Source: Streptomyces sp. P3 (GTDB lineage Bacteria > Actinomycetota > Actinomycetes > Streptomycetales > Streptomycetaceae). From it: a stretch of 64,000 nucleotides of DNA. This document shows positions 59,672-64,000 of the stretch, piece after piece. The position numbers and the translations under genes are program-made. Within the stretch, counting starts at the first letter, position 1. Each line of letters starts with the position of its first letter. The notes beneath the pieces were generated by a model that saw only the letters and a list, made by a program, of their open reading frames with translations, did no database searches and was not told where the DNA came from. The stretch lies in assembly GCF_003032475.1 (NCBI RefSeq), contig NZ_CP028369.1, positions 7,874,001 through 7,938,000 of the forward strand. The letters are read 5' to 3'.

Positions 59672-60004
59672 CTACGGCCTGAGCGGATCGTGCCCGATCG
59701 CCATGAGGCGGTGACGTCGCCGGGTCTCCTGCGCCTCGGGCTCGTTCTCCTCGTCCGCCCGCGCGGCGACCGTGTCCACGACCCGGTACATCACCCGGAC
59801 GTCGTCGTCGGTCAGGTCGGTGCGCCGTTTCTGCAGGATCTCCAGCACCCGCTGCCCGGTGGTGCCGCCCGCCCGGTCGGGTACCGGTTCCGTGCTCTCA
59901 CCGGCGTCGCGCACCCGCAGCCAGGCGGCGAGTTCCTGCGAGGTCATGTTCACCGCGTGGTGGAACTCCTCCCAGAGAGCGTCGAGTTCGAGTGCGTCGG
60001 TCAT
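59672..60004 (-). CDS. DUF3140 family protein
   Basis: A 110-aa small cytoplasmic protein, DUF3140. Characteristic sequence: LEALWEEFHHAVNMTSQELAAWLR-type helix near residue 8 and RVLEILQKRRTDLTDDDVRVMYRVVDTV near residue 53. Function unknown. It lies 32 bp after dps in the same direction, so it is likely the third gene of a wbl-dps unit and may share a stress-related role. ATG 60004. Confidence 0.82.
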   Translation of the reverse strand: MTDALELDALWEEFHHAVNMTSQELAAWLRVRDAGESTEPVPDRAGGTTGQRVLEILQKRRTDLTDDDVRVMYRVVDTVAARADEENEPEAQETRRRHRLMAIGHDPLRP

Positions 60005-60036
60005 GGCGGGCCTTTCTCCGGGTGGGTCGGCGCGGG

Positions 60037-60519
60037 TCAGCTCTCGCGCGGCCAGTTCTCCGCCTCGAACATCCAGCGCTGCTTCTCGAGGTCCGCGGTG
60101 ATGCCGATCAGCAGGTCCTGGGTCACCGGGTCCGCCTCCTCGGTCGCCGCGATCCGCTTGCGCAGCCGTGTGACGGCGGCCCCCAGGGACTCGGCGATCA
60201 CCTGGACGACGTCCTCGTCCCGCACCCAGCCGTCCTTGGGGGAAGGCAGGGTGAACGCGGAGGCGATCGTCTCCGGGCGGCCGTCCGGCGGCAGGCCCAG
60301 CGCCGCCGCCCGCTCGGCGACGGTGTCGGCGTAGGCGCGGGCCGCGGTGACGACCTCGTCCAGCTGGAGGTGGATCGAGCGGAACCGGGGTCCCACGATG
60401 TTCCAGTGCGCCTGCTTGCCGATCAGGGAGAGGCCGAGGAGATCCACGAGGGTGCCCTGCAGCGCGTCGAACGTGATCTGGCGGGCCGGCTCGGGCAAGG
60501 GGCTCTTCACGACAGTCAT
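60037..60519 (-). CDS. Dps-family ferritin-like protein
   Basis: A 160-aa four-helix protein of the Dps family. The ferroxidase ligands are spread over KQAHWNIVGPRF near residue 35 and HLQLDEVVTAARAYAD near residue 50, as in dodecameric Dps that oxidises and stores iron and protects DNA. Overlaps the stop of the upstream wbl gene (ATGA). The N-terminus is short, without the Lys-rich tail that binds DNA in some Dps. ATG 60519. Expected in cytoplasm or nucleoid during stress or sporulation. Confidence 0.9.
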   Translation of the reverse strand: MTVVKSPLPEPARQITFDALQGTLVDLLGLSLIGKQAHWNIVGPRFRSIHLQLDEVVTAARAYADTVAERAAALGLPPDGRPETIASAFTLPSPKDGWVRDEDVVQVIAESLGAAVTRLRKRIAATEEADPVTQDLLIGITADLEKQRWMFEAENWPRES

Positions 60520-60773
60520 AGGGTGCTCCTCCTTCTCGCGTCGTGTGATGCGGTACGGAGCAGTGCCACGCGTTCCTGTTCGCCCGTCCCGCCCCAGACA
60601 CCCGAGGCCTGTCCGCTGTCGAGGGCGAAGGACAGGCACTCGGCGCGCACCGGGCAGCGGGCGCAGACCCGCTTGGCCGCCGCGGCCTCCCGCAGGGCCG
60701 GTCCGGCCGTGCCCACGGGGAAGAACAGCTCTGGGTCCTCGCCCACGCAGGCGGCGACGCGCAACCACTCCAT
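60516..60773 (-). CDS. WhiB-like (Wbl) iron-sulfur regulator
   Basis: An 85-aa Wbl protein. Four invariant cysteines that hold a [4Fe-4S] cluster are C9, C37, C40 and C46 (AACVGEDP ... VCARCPVRAEC), followed by the GVWGGT turn near residue 58. A basic C-terminal tail (ASHDARRRS) may touch DNA; there is no AT-hook as in WhiB7. Wbl proteins sense oxygen or nitric oxide and work with the main sigma factor. I chose ATG 60773 (MEWLRVAACVG), a usual start; GTG 60851 is the longer option. Overlap with dps suggests it controls iron/oxidative stress genes. Confidence 0.88.
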   Translation of the reverse strand: MEWLRVAACVGEDPELFFPVGTAGPALREAAAAKRVCARCPVRAECLSFALDSGQASGVWGGTGEQERVALLRTASHDARRRSTL

Positions 60774-60852
60774 GGAGGCGCGGGTGCCCCGGGCGTACCC
60801 CTGCAAACAGGCGTTTTCCCCGATCCGGCGCGGAGGGAGCTGAGGGAACACC

Positions 60853-61671
60853 TCAGGAGGCGAGGGCCCGGTCGAGGAAGCGGGTCAGGTCCGCGAACAC
60901 CTCATCCCTGTTCGTCTCGTGGAAGACCTCGTGCCGGGCTCCCGGGTAGATCCGCTCGGTGTGCGCGCCGCCGCCGAGCCGCTCGACGCCGGTCCTGCTG
61001 CCGGGCAGCGGCACCAGCCGGTCGTCGTCGCCGTGCAGCCACAGCAGCGGCAGCGCCCCGACGTCGCCGTGGTCGGCGACGGTCGCCAGGGTCCGTTCGA
61101 AGGCCCGCAGCGTGGGCCGCTTCATCGGTCCGTGCCAGACCAGCGGATCCGCCGCGTACGCCGCGCCGACCCCCGGGTCGCGGGAGAGCGCGGCCGGGCT
61201 GACCGCGACGTCGGGGATCTCGTCGTACGCCAGCAGTCGCGCCGGCAGCCGCCAGTCGCCGATCACCGGGCCGGAGAGCACCAGCGCGGCGAGGCCGGCG
61301 CCGTGGCGCTGCGCGTACCGGGCCGCGATCAGACCGCCCATCGAGTGCCCGATCACGACCAGCGGCAGGCCGGGGTGCGCGGCCCGGGCGAACTCGGCGA
61401 CGGCGTGCAGGTCGGTGACGACGTCCTCGAAGTCCTCGATCACCACGCGCTCGCCCGACGACCTGCCGTGCCCGCGGTGGTCGGGGGCGTAGACGGCCGC
61501 GCCGTGACCGGCCAGGACGCCGGCCAGTTCCTCGTAGCGCCCGGAGTGCTCGCCGTAACCGTGCACCACCAGGGCGAGGCTGCGGGGGACCGGAGGGGCC
61601 CACACGCGCGCGGCGATCGTGCCGTGGGTCTGGGTGAGGACGTGGGTACCGGTGACGACGGGTGCGGTCAT
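60853..61671 (-). CDS. alpha/beta hydrolase (monoacylglycerol lipase-like)
   Basis: A 272-aa serine hydrolase. The nucleophile elbow is GHSMGG near residue 107, the oxyanion region HGYGEHSGRY near residue 38, the catalytic Asp in HGDDDRLVP near residue 214 and His in GARHEVFHE near residue 245. The pattern is that of bacterial monoacylglycerol lipases. It lacks a signal peptide, so it probably acts on intracellular lipids or esters. ATG 61671 faces the thiolase gene; they are divergent with a 101-bp gap. It is next to but not overlapping the wbl gene. Confidence 0.9.
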   Translation of the reverse strand: MTAPVVTGTHVLTQTHGTIAARVWAPPVPRSLALVVHGYGEHSGRYEELAGVLAGHGAAVYAPDHRGHGRSSGERVVIEDFEDVVTDLHAVAEFARAAHPGLPLVVIGHSMGGLIAARYAQRHGAGLAALVLSGPVIGDWRLPARLLAYDEIPDVAVSPAALSRDPGVGAAYAADPLVWHGPMKRPTLRAFERTLATVADHGDVGALPLLWLHGDDDRLVPLPGSRTGVERLGGGAHTERIYPGARHEVFHETNRDEVFADLTRFLDRALAS

Positions 61672-61746
61672 CGCTGCTCCAGCTGCGTCGGCGAAGGCGT
61701 CCGGGGATCTTCCCAGGGTGCCGTGCCGGGGTCTATAGTCGAAAAC

Positions 61747-61757
61747 TAGCAGTGCTA
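61747..61757. promoter_or_regulatory. palindrome TAGCA-G-TGCTA before the thiolase gene
   Basis: A perfect 11-bp dyad (TAGCAGTGCTA) just after a -10-like TATAGT (61734-61739), at the expected transcription start and 16 bp before the GTG. Likely an operator; the regulator is unknown. Confidence 0.45.
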
Positions 61758-61772
61758 ACCAAGGAGTCCGTC

Positions 61773-62960
61773 GTGCGCCCCGTCCACTTCGCGGCCGCCC
61801 GCCGCACCCCCGTCGGCAGACTGCGCGGAGCCCTGTCCTGCGTCCGGCCCGACGACCTCGCCGCCGCCGTCGTCCGCGGCCTCGTCGCCGAGGTGCCCGC
61901 GCTCGACCCGGCGCGCGTCGACGACGTCTACTGGGGCGCGGCCAACCAGGCGGGCGAGGACAACCGCAACGTCGCCCGGATGGCCGCCCTGCTCGCCGGT
62001 CTGCCCGAGACCGTGCCGGGCGCCACCGTGAACCGGTTGTGCGCCTCCGGACTGGAGGCCGTGACGACCGCGGCCCGCGCCATCGCCGCGGGCGAGGCCG
62101 ACATCGTGATCGCGGGCGGCTCCGAGTCCATGAGCCGTGCCCCCTTCGTACTGGCCCGCCCCGAGGAGGCCCTTCCGCATCGCGTCGAGACGGTGGACAC
62201 CCGGCTCGGCTGGCGCCTGGTCAACCCCGCGATGAAGGACCTGCACGGCTTGCTGGCCATGGGGGAGACGGCCGAGGAGGTCGCCGTCCGGTACGGGATC
62301 ACGCGCGAACGCCAGGACGAGTTCGCCCTGCGCAGCCACCGGCTGGCGGCGCGGGCCCGCGAGAACGGCCACTTCGACGACGAGATGCTGCCGGTGCGGC
62401 GTCCCGACGGCGTGCTCGTCGAGGCCGACGAGGGCATCCGCGAGGACACCTCGTACGAGAAGCTGGCCCGGCTGAAGCCGGTCTTCCGGGAGGGCGGCAC
62501 GGTCACCGCCGGCAACTCCTCGCCCATGAACGACGGTGCGGCGGGACTGCTCCTGGTCAGCGAGGAGGCGCTCAACGAGCTGGGCCTGGAGTCACTCGGC
62601 CGCTATGTCGCCGGCGCCTCCGCCGGCGTCCACCCCGACGTGATGGGGCTCGGTCCGGTGCCCGCCACCCGCAAGGCGCTGGCCCGGGCGGAGTGGACCG
62701 TCGAGGACGTCCAGGAGGCCGAGTTCAACGAGGCGTTCGCCGCCCAGGCGCTCGCCTGCGTCGACCAGCTGGGCGTCGACCCCGACCTGGTCAACCCCAG
62801 CGGCGGGGCGATCGCCCTAGGTCACCCGCTGGGCGGCTCGGGGGCCCGCATCCTCACCACGCTCCTGCACCGGATGCGCCGTACCGGGGCCGAGCGCGGG
62901 CTGGCCACGATGTGCGTGGGCGTCGGGCAGGGCACCGCGGTGCTGGTCGAACGGCACTGA
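61773..62960 (+). CDS. acetyl-CoA acetyltransferase (thiolase)
   Basis: A 395-aa thiolase. The acyl-accepting Cys is C90 ([11 protein letters not shown]), the activating His is H351 (GHPLGGSG), and the second Cys is C381 (MCVGVGQG). Thiolases either join two acetyl-CoA or cleave 3-ketoacyl-CoA; the sequence NEAFAAQ near residue 320 is in both. GTG 61773 has AAGGAG 6 bp upstream; the longer frame from 61662 runs through the regulatory region. No other fatty-acid genes are adjacent, but the enoyl-CoA hydratase-like gene is elsewhere in the window. Confidence 0.93.
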   Translation: MRPVHFAAARRTPVGRLRGALSCVRPDDLAAAVVRGLVAEVPALDPARVDDVYWGAANQAGEDNRNVARMAALLAGLPETVPGATVNRLCASGLEAVTTAARAIAAGEADIVIAGGSESMSRAPFVLARPEEALPHRVETVDTRLGWRLVNPAMKDLHGLLAMGETAEEVAVRYGITRERQDEFALRSHRLAARARENGHFDDEMLPVRRPDGVLVEADEGIREDTSYEKLARLKPVFREGGTVTAGNSSPMNDGAAGLLLVSEEALNELGLESLGRYVAGASAGVHPDVMGLGPVPATRKALARAEWTVEDVQEAEFNEAFAAQALACVDQLGVDPDLVNPSGGAIALGHPLGGSGARILTTLLHRMRRTGAERGLATMCVGVGQGTAVLVERH

Positions 62961-63066
62961 CGGGGCGCACCGGCCGCGCGCGCCGCCTCCCGGCGCCGGC
63001 GGCACCGGTCACCTGGCGAGACGGGCCCCCGGGTGTTCGATAGATGTGCGTAGCATCGGTCCCCGC

Positions 63067-63840
63067 ATGAACACGATGACCCTGTGGCACATCACCGGCT
63101 GGGAGTTCGCCGCCCTGGCCTTCGCGGCCCTGCTCGTCGGCTTCTCCAAGACGGCCGTCAGCGGGGCCAACACGGTCAGCCTCGCCGTCTTCGCGGCGGT
63201 CCTGCCCGCCCGCGCCTCCACGGGCGTCCTGCTGCCGATCCTCATCGCCGGGGACGTCCTGGCCGTCCTCACCTACCGGCGGCACGCCCACTGGCCCACC
63301 CTGTGGCGGCTGTTCCCGGCGGTCGCGGCCGGTGTGGTCCTCGGCACGCTGTTCCTGGTGCGGGCCGACGACGGGATCGTCCGGACCTCGATCGGCGCGA
63401 TCCTGCTGCTGATGGCGGGAGTCACGGTGTGGCGGCGGCGCGCGCCCGACGCGGCGGACGACCCCGACGCCGTGGTCACCCGGGCCGGACGCCTCAAGGC
63501 CCGCTCCTACGGCGTGCTCGGCGGCTTCACCACGATGGTCGCCAACGCGGGCGGCCCGGTCATGTCGATGTACCTGCTCTCGGCCGGCTTCCGCAAACTC
63601 GGCTTCCTCGGCACGTCGGCGTTCTTCTTCCTGATCGTCAACGTGTCGAAGGTGCCGTTCAGCGTGGGCCTCGGCCTGATCGACGGCCGTTCGCTGCTGC
63701 TGGACGCCGCCCTCGTCGCGTTCGTCGTCCCCGGCGCGCTGTTCGGCAAATGGGCGGTGCACCGCATCAACCAGCGGCTGTTCGAGCAGTTGGTGATCGC
63801 GGCGACCGTCGTGGGCGGACTGCAGCTGCTGCTGCGGTAG
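63067..63840 (+). CDS. TauE/SafE-family permease
   Basis: A 257-aa inner-membrane protein with about eight hydrophobic helices, of the TauE/SafE (sulfite exporter) family. It begins with WEFAALAFAALLVGFSKTAVSG, a family signature with the GFSKT motif, and the second half repeats a similar element (GGFTTMVANAGGPVMSMYLL). The family moves sulfonates, sulfite or organic anions; the substrate here is unknown. I chose ATG 63067, seven codons after the GTG at 63046. It closes the window with no partner gene. Confidence 0.85.
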   Translation: MNTMTLWHITGWEFAALAFAALLVGFSKTAVSGANTVSLAVFAAVLPARASTGVLLPILIAGDVLAVLTYRRHAHWPTLWRLFPAVAAGVVLGTLFLVRADDGIVRTSIGAILLLMAGVTVWRRRAPDAADDPDAVVTRAGRLKARSYGVLGGFTTMVANAGGPVMSMYLLSAGFRKLGFLGTSAFFFLIVNVSKVPFSVGLGLIDGRSLLLDAALVAFVVPGALFGKWAVHRINQRLFEQLVIAATVVGGLQLLLR

Positions 63841-63859
63841 ACGGCCCGGGCGCGGCCGT
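63841..63859 (+). terminator. possible weak terminator after the permease gene
   Basis: A short stem ACGGCC / GGCCGT (7 bp with flanking G-C) with a 7-nt loop directly after the stop. The remaining bases to 64000 hold no recognised feature. Confidence 0.3.
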
Positions 63860-64000
63860 CGGGGTGCCGTGGCTGCGCCGGGCCGCGCGTCGGAAGCCTT
63901 CGCCGAGACGCGGGCCGGGCGGCGCCGGACGTCAGCCTTCGCCGGCGTACGGGACGGGCGGGGCCCGGCGCCGCCCGGCCGCGGGGTCGGGTCCGGCGTC

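Overview
The window looks like a stretch of a Streptomyces chromosome: very high G+C with strongly G/C-ending codons, many GTG/TTG starts, overlapping ATGA/GTGA/TGATG gene junctions, and genus-typical families (a conservon, a WhiB-like protein, a DUF574-type methyltransferase, a c-di-AMP riboswitch before a LysM-M23 hydrolase, a glnA3-like gene). From memory, gene order around the hopanoid operon resembles S. coelicolor; no database search was possible.

Layout. 1-4127: tex (cut by the window edge), an enoyl-CoA hydratase-like gene, an anti-sigma-type ATPase, idi and a CDF metal exporter. 4272-5240: galE, divergent from 5570-12619, a seven-gene locus with two CDP-alcohol phosphotransferases, a nucleotidyltransferase, a glycerol-1-phosphate dehydrogenase-like protein, a family 2 glycosyltransferase and a Wzm/Wzt-type ABC exporter. 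I read it as an uncharacterised cell-envelope phosphopolymer or phosphoglycan system, and it is my main candidate for something undescribed. 12977-25947: a complete hopanoid operon (hpnC, hpnD, a 50-aa protein, hpnE, polyprenyl synthase, shc, hpnG, hpnH, second-copy ispG and dxs, hpnO-like aminotransferase) carrying its own MEP-pathway precursor supply, preceded by a sigma-R-like promoter and a long leader. 26083-29940: a cupin-type regulator behind two matching operators, a 40-aa membrane peptide, a tyrosine phosphatase and a GH36 alpha-galactosidase.

30195-35784: c-di-AMP riboswitch and LysM-M23 cell-wall hydrolase, a Tat-exported DUF6250-like protein, an SGNH hydrolase, a metallo-beta-lactamase-fold hydrolase and a small unknown gene. 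36284-38102: TetR regulator and divergent epimerase sharing two perfect operators. 38766-43433: a conservon (cvnA-D plus GAF protein). 43441-48160: GPP34 protein, tdh-kbl threonine catabolism, LysR regulator, MmcQ/YjbR protein.

48269-52117: tRNA-Pro(GGG) followed by a scarred integration site (perfect hairpin, 16-bp repeat of the tRNA anticodon arm, truncated genes, a TetR gene with an odd tail, gene debris, and a membrane module that looks like a decapitated signalling protein). 52118-64000: ferredoxin-like protein, NUDIX-like protein, amidohydrolase with glnA3-like ligase, methyltransferase, HAD phosphatase, orphan response regulator, M20 amidohydrolase, a wbl-dps-DUF3140 stress operon, an alpha/beta hydrolase, a thiolase and a TauE/SafE permease.
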